Source of the DNA: Arthrobacter_E sp041360795
GTDB taxonomy: Bacteria; Actinomycetota; Actinomycetes; Actinomycetales; Micrococcaceae
Assembly: GCF_041360795.1 (NCBI RefSeq)
Contig: NZ_JBFUPW010000004.1
Location: 372,001-436,000, forward strand
Reading direction: 5' to 3'
DNA length: 64,000 nucleotides
Positions 50,662-58,793 of this stretch are shown piece after piece (positions within the stretch are counted from its first letter, which is position 1; the number at the start of each line of letters is the position of its first letter). The translations under genes and the position numbers were made by a program. The notes beneath the pieces were generated by a model, which ran no database searches, had not been told where the DNA came from, and was given only the letters and a program-made list of their open reading frames with translations.

Positions 50662-50924
50662 GGGTGCTCCTGATCATTGTGAAAGGGGGCCTTCCCTGCC
50701 CCCGGAAGGACTGAGAAGAGAAGAAACCATCCAAACGTAGGATTGATAAATGTAGGACAGTTACCCCGACATGCTATCGCGAATGTCCGCGTCGTGCTAC
50801 CGGAATGCGGCGAACCGGAGGTGAGTGGAAACCCAGGTCATCCCCGGCTTCCGCGCACTACGTCCGACTGCCCTTTCAGTTGACAGCAGGCGCTCCATAG
50901 TGTCTGTGACCTACGCTTGGTACC
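50662..50924. promoter_or_regulatory. Divergent regulatory region of surface protein and GntR gene
   Basis: 263 bp with no gene. It contains the direct repeat CGTAGGAT / TGTAGGAC (about 50737-50759), with the second unit fitting the GT-N3-AC core of FadR-subfamily GntR operators. A half-site AATGTCCG at 50782-50789 is shared with the palindrome upstream of the other LAXTG gene. Together with TTGACA at 50879-50884 these suggest joint control. Confidence 0.45.
50912..50917 (+). promoter_or_regulatory. -10 element TACGCT, leaderless promoter of GntR/FCD gene
   Basis: TACGCT, TGGTACC, then GTG 50925. Confidence 0.6.
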
Positions 50925-51584
50925 GTGACTTCTCTTCGCCCCGCCACTCGAAACGTCCCTCTCTCGGTTCAGATCGGGGCTCAGCTGCGGGAGAACATCG
51001 AAGACGGCACCTGGCCCATCGGCACCAAGGTCCCGGGCGAATTCGAGCTCATGAAGACCTTCGAAACCAGCCGCAACACGGTGCGGGAGTCCCTGCGGGC
51101 TTTGGTTCACCTCGGCCTCCTGGAGTCCCGCCCGGGCGACGGAACCTACGTTCGCTCCACCAGCGAGCTCGGCGCCGTGCTCGCCCGCCGCGTCAAGGAT
51201 GACACCGCGGATGAGATCCTCGAGGTCCGCGCCGGCCTGGAGGTTCAGGCGTCCCGCCTGGCCGCCACGCGCATCACGAAGGACCAGCTCGACCAGGTGG
51301 CAGGCCACCTGAGGGACCGCGAAGCGGCGGACACCGCTGAGGACCGCCTCGCGGCGGACATCCGTTTCCACCGGGCCATCGTGGAAGCCTCCGGCAACCC
51401 CCTCATGGCGGAGCTCCATGACGGGCTGGAACCCGCCGTCCTCCTGAACGCCGGCAACTACCCCAAGATCGAGGATCCCGCGGCGCTCGAGCAGGAGCAT
51501 CGGGACCTCCTGGAGGCACTCGAGCGCGGCAACGCACATGCGGCCGTCACCGCCGCCCAGGCGATCGTGGACGGATTCAAGTAG
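50925..51584 (+). CDS. GntR-family regulator, FadR/FCD subfamily
   Basis: 219 aa. The GntR winged helix at about 10-75 has IEDGTWPIGTKVPGEFELMK, SRNTVRESLRALVHLGLLES and RPGDGTYV. The FCD all-helical ligand domain (85-215) has EVRAGLEVQASRLAATR, DIRFHRAIVEASGNPLM and EHRDLLEALERGNAHAA, with the metal-binding Asp/His positions. The ligand is unknown. GTG start is set by the leaderless -10; no SD. It is divergent from the LASTG surface gene and 72 bp upstream of a second GntR-like gene. Confidence 0.9.
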   Translation: MTSLRPATRNVPLSVQIGAQLRENIEDGTWPIGTKVPGEFELMKTFETSRNTVRESLRALVHLGLLESRPGDGTYVRSTSELGAVLARRVKDDTADEILEVRAGLEVQASRLAATRITKDQLDQVAGHLRDREAADTAEDRLAADIRFHRAIVEASGNPLMAELHDGLEPAVLLNAGNYPKIEDPAALEQEHRDLLEALERGNAHAAVTAAQAIVDGFK

Positions 51585-51638
51585 GAGCCGGGCGACCACT
51601 CCCAGACGCCGCTCGGGGGAGGTTTCGGAGTTCCGCAA

Positions 51639-51650
51639 TTGTCGTACACT
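51639..51650 (+). promoter_or_regulatory. FadR-type operator overlapping leaderless -10 (TTGTCGTACACT)
   Basis: TTGTCGTACAC (51639-51649) matches the TTGT-N2-TACAA palindrome of FadR-subfamily GntR regulators. TACACT (51645-51650) inside it is the -10 for the gene starting at GTG 51657 (6-nt gap). Binding would block RNA polymerase directly. Confidence 0.55.
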
Positions 51651-51656
51651 TGCCAA

Positions 51657-52340
51657 GTGAATGTCGATCACACCACTCCTCCGGCAGTCGCCTCCTCCCA
51701 CAGCTTCGCGCAGCGCCTGGAACACTGGATTACCTCCGGCGCGTGGCCAGCAGGGTCCACCCTGCCGAGCGTCCACGAACTCGGCCGGATCTTCGCCGAT
51801 CAGGACATGGCCGGCATCCAGGAGGTCCTCGACGGCCTCCTCGCCCAGGGTGTTCTTCTGCTCGACACCGAGACAGGTCGCCTCACAGCGCGAGCTCCGG
51901 CCTCAGCACGCGGTTCCGACAGCGGACCCAGCGACCTCGACCGCTCCCACGACAGCGCGGAGGATCGAGTACGCGCCCTGAGCGAGGCTCGCAATGCCCT
52001 GCTATGCCAGTGCGTTCGGCACCTCTCCGCGCGGGCCACTCCCGAGGACCTGGAGCACCTGGACTTCGCACTCGGTCGAGCTGTCACGGGCTTCTCGACG
52101 GAAAGCCTGGCGGCCTTCGACCGCGAGCTCGTCCTGAGGGCAGGAAACGGCCTGATGCTGCGGATCTACGACCGCCTGATGAGTCTCGGAAGCGCCGAAA
52201 AGAGCCCCCAGCCCCGCCCTTCACTGGATGATCAGATCCTGGCGAGAACCGAGCTTCTCACCGCGATTTGCGCCCAGGAGAGCGACGCCGCGACCCGGTT
52301 CGCCGAAAGCCTTCTGAAGACCTGCGACACTCGCGGCTGA
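51657..52340 (+). CDS. GntR/FCD-like regulator with degenerate DNA-binding domain
   Basis: 227 aa from GTG 51657. The N-terminal 75 residues keep the GntR spacing (FAQRLEHWITSGAWPAGSTL, PSVHELGRIFADQDMAGIQE, VLDGLLAQGVLLLDTETG) but the recognition helix lacks the usual R-x-T/P-V-R-x-A pattern. The remainder (95-225) is FCD-like (SEARNALLCQCVRHLSARAT, FALGRAVTGF, RTELLTAICAQES). It may be a paralogue of the adjacent GntR gene that modulates it by heterodimerisation; this is speculative. No SD; leaderless -10. Confidence 0.75.
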   Translation: MNVDHTTPPAVASSHSFAQRLEHWITSGAWPAGSTLPSVHELGRIFADQDMAGIQEVLDGLLAQGVLLLDTETGRLTARAPASARGSDSGPSDLDRSHDSAEDRVRALSEARNALLCQCVRHLSARATPEDLEHLDFALGRAVTGFSTESLAAFDRELVLRAGNGLMLRIYDRLMSLGSAEKSPQPRPSLDDQILARTELLTAICAQESDAATRFAESLLKTCDTRG

Positions 52341-52437
52341 CGGCCGGCCGGCTATCACCCCACGCACACCGCGGCACGCCCCCGGCCGTCGCGGCCGCCA
52401 CGGACAGGGCATGTGAGGACACGGCATAGGAGGAAAC

Positions 52438-52475
52438 GATGAGGCCCGACGGCGCTGTCGCCGTCGGGCCTCATC
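52438..52475. terminator. Perfect 17-bp hairpin downstream of the second GntR gene
   Basis: GATGAGGCCCGACGGCG (52438-52454) and its exact complement (52459-52475) around a CTGT loop. Confidence 0.75.
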
Positions 52476-52492
52476 GTCACCATCCGTGAAGG

Positions 52493-52530
52493 GGCTCGGC
52501 CGCCCGTGTCAGCGGCCGGCCGAGCCTTTT
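52493..52530. terminator. Second hairpin with T-run
   Basis: GGCTCGGCCG (52493-52502) pairs with CGGCCGAGCC (52517-52526), followed by TTTT on the plus strand. It sits 5 nt from the stop of the convergent LAETG gene. Together with the hairpin at 52438 it insulates the two convergent units. Confidence 0.7.
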
Positions 52531-52531
52531 C

Positions 52532-55500
52532 CTATCGCCGGTCTTCCCGGCGTCGCACTGCCGCGGAGATCACCAGACCCGCCAGCACCAGGGCCGAGGC
52601 TCCAAGCGCCAGCGCCGGGCCGCTCGCCGCGCCGGTTTCGGCCAGCGACGGCGGACCAGGCGCCGGGGCCGGCGGAGTTCCCTCGAGCGCCACCGACGAC
52701 GGCTGAGAACCGACCAGGGCGCCACCCGGTGTGGTCGCGGACGCGGTCGCCGTGTTGCTGAGCTTCCCCGCCGCGAGATCGGCAGCCGTCGCGACGTAGG
52801 TCGCGGTGCATCTCAGCGATGCCCCGGGGACGAGGCCCCGGCCGACCGCCGGGCAGGAGACCGGCGACATCCTGCCGCTTCCCGAGAAGGCCCCCTCGTG
52901 GACGGCGAGGTCCTTGAGGGTGACATTGCCGGTGTTCGTGAGGATGAAGGTGTAGATGATGCGCTCCCCCACGTGGCTGAGGACCGTGCGGTCCGCCGAC
53001 TTCACCAGGCGGAGAGCCGGAGCAGGTTTCTGCGGCACCGACGCCTCGGAGGGATCAGAGGTCACCGGGCCACCCGAGGATGGCGTCCCCGTGGCGGTGG
53101 CGGTGTTGTCCACCGAGCCACGGTCCACATCGGCCTGCGTCACCCGATACGTCGCCGTGCACGTGGCACTGCTTCCCGGGGCCAGCGGCTCCTTCAGGCA
53201 TGTCGCCGCGGACAGCGTGCCGGAGCCCGTGAAGGTGCCTTCCGTGACCTTGAGATCGTGCAGGGTCACATTGCCGGTGTTGGTGAGCTTGAAGGAGTAG
53301 GTGATGGTCTCACCGGCCTTCAGTTCGGTCTTGTCCGCGGACTTGACCATCGTCAGCCCCGGCTTCGGATCGCCCGGCAGCGTGACCTCGGACGGAGAGG
53401 ACGCGACCGGCTTGCCGGAGGGGTCGTCACCGCCCGCCGTCGCGGTGTTGTGCACCGAGCCGCGGTCCACATCCGCCTGGGTGACGGTGTAGCTCGCAGT
53501 GCAGCGCACCGTGGCGCCTGGGGCCAGGCTCTTCGCGCCGTCCGGGCAGGTGATCGCAGATAGCTTCCCCGAGCCGGTGAACTCGCCTTCCGTGATCTTC
53601 ACGTCGTGGAGCGTGACGTCGCCGGTGTTGGTGGCGTCGAAGAAATACGTCACCGTCTGGCCCGCCACGAGTTCCGCCGTGCTCGCGCTCTTGTGCAGTG
53701 AGATCCCGGGGTGCTGGTCCACGGGGACGGTCGCCGACGACGGCGCGGACTTGACGGGCGAACCCGCGGGCGGCGTGCCCTCCGCGGTCGCCGTGTTCTG
53801 CACGGATCCGCGGTCCACATCGGCCTGCGTGACCTGATAGGTGGCCGTGCAGGTCACCGAGGCGCCGGGAGCCAGCGAGTTAGCCGCCTCCGGACAATCG
53901 ACGGCGGACATCGTGCCGCTTCCCGTGAAGGCGCCTTCCGCGATCGTCACGTCACGCAGGGTGACGTTCCCGGTGTTGGTCACCGCGAACGAATAGCTGA
54001 TGGTGTCACCCACTGCCCCGACGCGGGACGGCGAGGCGGTCTTCTGCAGGCTGAGCGCCGGCTTCGGATCGGACGGCACCGTGGCCTGCGACGGATCCGA
54101 CGTCACCGGTTCGGCGCCGTTGGGCGGAGTTCCCGTCGCCTTGGCGCTGTTCTCAACGGAGCCCCGGTCGACGTCGGCCTGGGTGACCTGATACGTGGCG
54201 GTGCACGTCTCCGAGTCACCGGGCGCGAGGGACGACTGCGGGCAGGCGATCGCCGAGAGCTTCCCCGAACCGGTGAAGGACCCTTCGTCGACCTTCACCT
54301 CGTTCAAGGACACGTTGCCCGTGTTCTTCACGACGAAGGAGTACGTGATCGTCTCACCAGCCACGAGTTCGGTCCTGTCCGCGGTCTTCGTCAGCGAGAC
54401 ACCCGGCTTCTGCTGCGCCGGAATGCGCACCTTCGACGGGTCCGAGGTGGCCGGATCACCGGTGGGCGGCTGGCCGGAGGCGGTCGCCGTGTTGTCCACC
54501 GAGCCACGGTCCACATCGGCCTGGGTGACCTGGTAGGTGGCCGTGCACGTCACCTGCTGACCGGGCGCGAGCGAGGACGCCGCATCCGGGCAGGAGACCT
54601 GTGGCTTCGCGCCCGAACCCGTGAAATCGCCTTCGGTGATATGGATGTCCTTCAGGGTCACATTGCCCGTGTTCTTCACCGCAAAGGAGTATGTGACGGT
54701 CTGACCGGCCACAAGCTCCGTCTTGTCCGCGGACTTGGTCATCGAGATACCAGGCTTGGGATCCTCAGGGATCTTCACGGTGGAAGGATCACTCGTCACA
54801 GGCTCCTTGCCCGGCGGTGTTCCGTGGGCGGTGGCAGTGTTCTCCACCGAACCCCGGTCCACGTCCTCCTGGGTGACCTGGTAGGTGGCGGTGCACGTGA
54901 CCTGGTCGCCCGGCTTGAGCGCCGACGCCGCGACCGGGCAGCTGACCACGGGCTTCTGGCCGGCGCCGCTGAACGCGGTCTCATCCACGCCGACGTCGTT
55001 CAGCGGCACATTGCCCGTGTTGGTGATGACGAAGGAGTACGTCAGGGTCTCCCCTGCGACGAGCTCGCTCTTGTCCACGGACTTCACCAGCGTGAGGGCC
55101 GGGGACGCCTTGGTCACCGGCGTCCGGGTCTCGCTCGTGGCCGACGTCACCGTCGCGGTGCTGCTGGGCGGATTGCCGCTCGCCGTCGCGACATTGTGCA
55201 CCTCGCCGGCGTTCTCGTCGTCCGCCGTGATCGTGTACTGCGCACTGCACGTGGTGGAGGCCCCCGGCGCCAGATTGCCGGACGGACAGGTCACCGGCCC
55301 GACCTTGGGGTCATCGACAGCGATGTTCGTGAGGGTTGTCTTGCCGGTGTTGGTCACATCGAATGTGTACGCGATGGTGTCCCCGGCGTCGGTGATCCCG
55401 TCGCTGTTGGCGTCCACGGGCGCGCCGGCCTTCTTGGTCAGCGAGATGCCTGTGCTGAGCGCGGTGTTGGTCAGGGTGCACTCGACATCGTCACCGATCG

Positions 55501-56641
55501 CGACGAAGATGTCCTGCGACGTCCCGGCGTCTCCTTGCGGGAGCGAGGGGTCCACCTGATCGAAATTGGTGCACCTCCACGACGCCGAATAGTTGTTCAG
55601 ATCACCCGTCACCGCGCTCTCGCGGAAGTGGAACGGCATGCCCGGCACGGGGGTCACCACGGAGTTCTTCCCGGTCGTGGCGCTGGTGCCGGTCGGGCCC
55701 GTGGAGCCATGGGCGACGTCGGCGGCATCACTGCTGATGTCCACCTGGAAGTCGTCGCCCGGGAAGCGGGAGGCCACGGTCTTGTTCATCTTGACCGAGG
55801 AGATCAGGACCCCGAAGGCCACGCCCTCACGGCCGCCCCCCACCATGGTCTGGGAGAAGGTGACGGGCCGCTGCGAGGCGAGGATCGCGGTGCCGGTCTT
55901 GATGTCCGTTCCGGCGCCGGTGCACTTGACCTGCGTGCTCCCGACGCCGGTGAAGCCGCCTGCGCAGGCGTTGCCGAGTCCGTTGCCCGTCCGAGTGGCC
56001 GTCAGGGACGTGATCGGGTTCGTGGAGTTCCAGGTGATCGATTCGTTCACATCGGTGGATTCGGCGTCCGCGCCGACGATGGACCACTGCATCACTTCCA
56101 TCCCCTGAGGCGTCACGACCCGCATGTTGCTCAGGGTCAGGGTCGTCTTCGGGCCTGTCATCCCGGCATCCGTCTGATACAGGGCCGGCTTCCCGGCCGT
56201 CCCCGAGTAGAAGCCCCGATTGCCGAGGTAGGCGCCGCCCCACGTGGGGAAGGCCGCCGGGCCGACGGCCGCGCCGCTCCGGGTGACCGTGGCGTACAGG
56301 GTGTTCCCGCCGTCGATGGTGAACGCGAAATCCTGGCCCTTGGCCGCCTGCGCCGGGTCGAGCCCGGAGAAGTCGAGCCAGCACAAGGTGTCGGCGTACT
56401 TTCCCGTTCCCGACGCTGAGAAGTGGCACGAGGTATTGGTCGCGGCGGCGGCCGCCGGCGCACTCAGCGTGACCGCGGCGAGAGTGGCCGCCAGTCCCAG
56501 GATCACGGCGGTGATCGCCGCCGTGATCCTCCGAAGTCGGTGGGCGCCGGCACCCAGAAACAGTCCCGGCGCTGGTTTCCCACCACCTGGCATCAATCGG
56601 CGTCGGCTCCCCCTGGAGCGCGACCACGTACGAGTGAACAT
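52532..56641 (-). CDS. LAXTG-anchored CshA-like surface protein with eight DUF11/DUF7507-like repeats
   Basis: 1,369 aa. ATG 56641 with GGAGGGG SD. An extended basic N-terminus and a signal helix (about 35-68) are followed by a CshA-type non-repetitive domain (70-395; CHFSASGTGKYADTLCWLDFSG pattern). One DUF11-like repeat with DANSDGITDAGD comes next, then seven DUF7507-like repeats of about 115 aa (LVKSADKTELVAGET, YSFxVxNTGNVTLxD, LAPG...TCTATYQVTQADVDRGSV.NTATAxG). The end is PSLAETGAAS, a hydrophobic helix and RRREDRR. LAETG is a sortase E signal. It should form a long rod presenting the N-terminal adhesin domain. Confidence 0.92.
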   Translation of the reverse strand: MFTRTWSRSRGSRRRLMPGGGKPAPGLFLGAGAHRLRRITAAITAVILGLAATLAAVTLSAPAAAAATNTSCHFSASGTGKYADTLCWLDFSGLDPAQAAKGQDFAFTIDGGNTLYATVTRSGAAVGPAAFPTWGGAYLGNRGFYSGTAGKPALYQTDAGMTGPKTTLTLSNMRVVTPQGMEVMQWSIVGADAESTDVNESITWNSTNPITSLTATRTGNGLGNACAGGFTGVGSTQVKCTGAGTDIKTGTAILASQRPVTFSQTMVGGGREGVAFGVLISSVKMNKTVASRFPGDDFQVDISSDAADVAHGSTGPTGTSATTGKNSVVTPVPGMPFHFRESAVTGDLNNYSASWRCTNFDQVDPSLPQGDAGTSQDIFVAIGDDVECTLTNTALSTGISLTKKAGAPVDANSDGITDAGDTIAYTFDVTNTGKTTLTNIAVDDPKVGPVTCPSGNLAPGASTTCSAQYTITADDENAGEVHNVATASGNPPSSTATVTSATSETRTPVTKASPALTLVKSVDKSELVAGETLTYSFVITNTGNVPLNDVGVDETAFSGAGQKPVVSCPVAASALKPGDQVTCTATYQVTQEDVDRGSVENTATAHGTPPGKEPVTSDPSTVKIPEDPKPGISMTKSADKTELVAGQTVTYSFAVKNTGNVTLKDIHITEGDFTGSGAKPQVSCPDAASSLAPGQQVTCTATYQVTQADVDRGSVDNTATASGQPPTGDPATSDPSKVRIPAQQKPGVSLTKTADRTELVAGETITYSFVVKNTGNVSLNEVKVDEGSFTGSGKLSAIACPQSSLAPGDSETCTATYQVTQADVDRGSVENSAKATGTPPNGAEPVTSDPSQATVPSDPKPALSLQKTASPSRVGAVGDTISYSFAVTNTGNVTLRDVTIAEGAFTGSGTMSAVDCPEAANSLAPGASVTCTATYQVTQADVDRGSVQNTATAEGTPPAGSPVKSAPSSATVPVDQHPGISLHKSASTAELVAGQTVTYFFDATNTGDVTLHDVKITEGEFTGSGKLSAITCPDGAKSLAPGATVRCTASYTVTQADVDRGSVHNTATAGGDDPSGKPVASSPSEVTLPGDPKPGLTMVKSADKTELKAGETITYSFKLTNTGNVTLHDLKVTEGTFTGSGTLSAATCLKEPLAPGSSATCTATYRVTQADVDRGSVDNTATATGTPSSGGPVTSDPSEASVPQKPAPALRLVKSADRTVLSHVGERIIYTFILTNTGNVTLKDLAVHEGAFSGSGRMSPVSCPAVGRGLVPGASLRCTATYVATAADLAAGKLSNTATASATTPGGALVGSQPSSVALEGTPPAPAPGPPSLAETGAASGPALALGASALVLAGLVISAAVRRREDRR
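52690..55455 (-). repeat. Tandem DUF11/DUF7507-like repeats (eight copies)
   Basis: Repeats of about 345-350 nt. The GSVxNTATAxGTPP and TYQVTQADVDRGS segments are nearly constant, while the first strand of each repeat varies. Boundaries are approximate. Confidence 0.75.
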
Positions 56642-56861
56642 TTCCCCTCCTTGACGGCGAACCGCCGTTCAGATGCGAACGAGAATCTTGTTGCAGTCCC
56701 TTCATGGTTTCCCCAAACGCACGTAACGTCAAATGTCCGACATTATGTGGATGAAGATGACAGAAGTTCACCCACAAGCCATCCTCGGGGTGTCACCCGA
56801 GGTGGGACGCATGATATAGCTTTCATATGCAGATGTCGGACACTTCTGAAGTGCCGAAGGA
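56642..56861. promoter_or_regulatory. Divergent region with repeated TGTCCGACA palindrome
   Basis: AATGTCCGACATT (56732-56744) is a perfect 13-bp palindrome. TGTCGGACA (56834-56842) repeats its core about 100 bp away. They flank the probable promoters of the LAETG gene and of the small membrane protein gene. An AATGTCCG half-site also lies upstream of the LASTG gene (50782). Confidence 0.55.
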
Positions 56862-57074
56862 ATGCACTTGAACACCGACGACGGCGGGCTCGCCGGCATG
56901 ACGAGAGGGAACACCATGGGCGGGGACATCATGAACGACGTCACGAGCTGGCTTTTCGCGATCGGACTGATGCTGGGGGTGGTCGCGCTCATCGTCTTCA
57001 TCAGCATCGGGGCCGCCCCGCTGTTCCGAAAGGACGCCGCACCGTCGCCCGCCCGGCCCCAGCGGCGCCGCTGA
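56862..57074 (+). CDS. Small single-pass membrane protein
   Basis: 70 aa if started at ATG 56862. One hydrophobic helix (SWLFAIGLMLGVVALIVFISIGAAPLF) and a basic Pro/Arg-rich tail. The internal ATG at 56916 has a better SD (AGAGGGAA), which would give 52 aa. No known domain. The short distance to the next gene (38 bp) suggests an operon with the NTF2-like protein. Confidence 0.6.
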   Translation: MHLNTDDGGLAGMTRGNTMGGDIMNDVTSWLFAIGLMLGVVALIVFISIGAAPLFRKDAAPSPARPQRRR

Positions 57075-57112
57075 GGACCACCGAGACCGCCGCACCGCAC
57101 CCAGGGGGAACA

Positions 57113-57565
57113 GTGACCAACGATGCTCCACTTCTCTGCGGCCCCTGGTCGCTCGACGACGCCCCTCCCGCCTCGACCGCCGCGTCGATCGCGACCATCC
57201 GGGAGAGCCTCATCGAGGCCTACCTCCCCGGCCTCCCACCACTTCAGCACCACCGCATCCTCAGGAGCATCGCCCTCCCCGAGGCGGTGCTGGTGCGCCT
57301 CGGCAGCCAGGCTCATCGGACCGACGCCGTCGATGAACTGAACACGGCGTCCTGCCGCGAATACCTCCAGAAGGTCATCCCCGACGAAGGCGCCTCGCTC
57401 CGCCTGGGACGGACGGACGTCACCGGCGACCTCGCCCGCATCTGGTGCGAGACCGCGCACGACGACGGCGCCCACACCACGCATGTGCAATCCGTCCATC
57501 TGGCCAAGGTCAGGCAGCACTGGAAGATCACGGCGATCGTCACCCGAGCGCCGCACGCCACCTGA
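57113..57565 (+). CDS. Putative NTF2-like/SnoaL-like protein
   Basis: 150 aa from GTG 57113 with SD GGGGG 5 nt upstream. The helix-rich N-terminal half (IATIRESLIEAYLPGLPP, HHRILRSIALPEAVLVRLGS) is followed by strands SLRLGRTDVTGDLARIWCET, HTTHVQSVHLAKVRQHWKITAIV. The helices-then-sheet order is that of NTF2-like folds, but no active-site signature is evident. Assignment by pattern only. Confidence 0.6.
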   Translation: MTNDAPLLCGPWSLDDAPPASTAASIATIRESLIEAYLPGLPPLQHHRILRSIALPEAVLVRLGSQAHRTDAVDELNTASCREYLQKVIPDEGASLRLGRTDVTGDLARIWCETAHDDGAHTTHVQSVHLAKVRQHWKITAIVTRAPHAT

Positions 57566-57676
57566 AACGCCCACGGCATCGGGCAGCGGCACCTCATCGA
57601 GCTCGAACGGTACCAAGTGCACGTCATCGCCCGGTTCGCCGAGCCGTCACATCCTCATGACGCCGGTCACTTAAGT

Positions 57677-57695
57677 TGAGGTAAGGCTTACCTTC
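57677..57695 (+). promoter_or_regulatory. IdeR/DtxR iron box (TGAGGTAAGGCTTACCTTC)
   Basis: AGGTAAG and CTTACCT (57679-57693) form a near-perfect palindrome matching the TTAGGTTAGGCTAACCTAA-type iron box. It sits over the promoter of the siderophore importer (TTGAGG and TATAGC flank it). Fe-loaded IdeR would repress the operon. Confidence 0.75.
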
Positions 57696-57766
57696 CTATA
57701 GCGTGTGTTTTCGGCAAATAACGACACGTTTTTATTTGCTATTTCACCCGCACCTCTGGAGGAAGC

Positions 57767-58768
57767 ATGACCTCGCGTTTCAAGACCCTGGCCGCCGGCA
57801 CCGCCGTCGCCGCAGCACTCTTCGGCATCACCGCCTGCGGGCAATCCGGTGACACCAAGGCCGCCGAGAACGCGAGCTCCACCATCACCATCCAGACGAA
57901 CACCGGCTCCATGGACGTCAAGACCAAGCCGGCCCGCGTGGCAGCTCTCGACAACACCTCCATGGCGACCATCAAGGCCCTCGGGATCGAGCCCGTCGCG
58001 ATCCCCAAGCCGCTCCTGCCCAAGGACGGTTACCAGGACTGGATCAACAACGCGAACATCAACGACGCGGGCAGCCACCGCGAGCCGAAGATGGAGGACA
58101 TCAGCGAGGCACAGCCCGATCTGATCATCGGCGGCTACCGCTTCGCCAGCCAGACGGAGAAGCTCAGCAAGATCGCCCCCGTGGTGGACATCGCCCCCAG
58201 CGATGAGAAGGGCTCCAGCTACCTCGAAGGCCTGAAGAAGCAGACCCTCACGCTCGGCGACATCTTCGACAAGAAGGAGGAGGCGAAGAAGATCGTCGCC
58301 GACCTCGACGCCGCCGTCGCCGACGCCAAGAAGGCCACCAACGGCCAGACCGTCTTCCTCGCTAACTCCTCCGGTGGCAAGATCGACAACGGTGCGGGCC
58401 GCATCGGCCGCATCCTCGAGGGCGTGAACCTCAAGGACGTCTTCGCCCAGGACGACGCGAAACTGAAGTCCGACTCCGTGCACAACAACTCCGGCCTCTC
58501 CCCCGAAACCGTCGCGGCCGCCAAGCCCGAGTGGATGATCGTGATGGACCGCGATGCTGCCGTCACCGAGGAGGGCAAGGAGTTCAAGCCGGCCAAGGCC
58601 GTCGTCGAAGGTCTCGGCAAGGTGTGGAAGGACGTGCCGTTCTACGCCAAGGACCAGATCGTCTACATGCCCTCCGACTTCTACCTGACCGAAGGCATCC
58701 AGGCCTACACCGACGTCTTCAAGACCATCGCCAAGGACTTCACCGCCAAGTCCGGCGCGGCCAAGTAG
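57767..58768 (+). CDS. Iron-siderophore ABC transporter substrate-binding lipoprotein
   Basis: 333 aa, cluster A-II/III (FepB/YclQ/FatB-like). Signal with lipobox FGITACGQ (Cys about 25). TKPARVAALDNTSMATIKALGIEPVAIPK, EAQPDLIIGGYRFASQTEKLSKIAPVVDI and the C-terminal MPSDFYLTEGIQAYTDVFKTI are typical of siderophore binders of the CeuE/YclQ group, which take catecholate or carboxylate siderophores. First gene of a four-gene operon behind the iron box; SD TCTGGAGGAAGC. Confidence 0.93.
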   Translation: MTSRFKTLAAGTAVAAALFGITACGQSGDTKAAENASSTITIQTNTGSMDVKTKPARVAALDNTSMATIKALGIEPVAIPKPLLPKDGYQDWINNANINDAGSHREPKMEDISEAQPDLIIGGYRFASQTEKLSKIAPVVDIAPSDEKGSSYLEGLKKQTLTLGDIFDKKEEAKKIVADLDAAVADAKKATNGQTVFLANSSGGKIDNGAGRIGRILEGVNLKDVFAQDDAKLKSDSVHNNSGLSPETVAAAKPEWMIVMDRDAAVTEEGKEFKPAKAVVEGLGKVWKDVPFYAKDQIVYMPSDFYLTEGIQAYTDVFKTIAKDFTAKSGAAK

Positions 58769-58793
58769 CCCTCAGCCCGGGCAGCACCGCATC

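Noticed and set aside
53711..56419. 902-codon plus-strand frame
   Set aside because: Antisense of the DUF7507 repeat array; no SD, no signal peptide.
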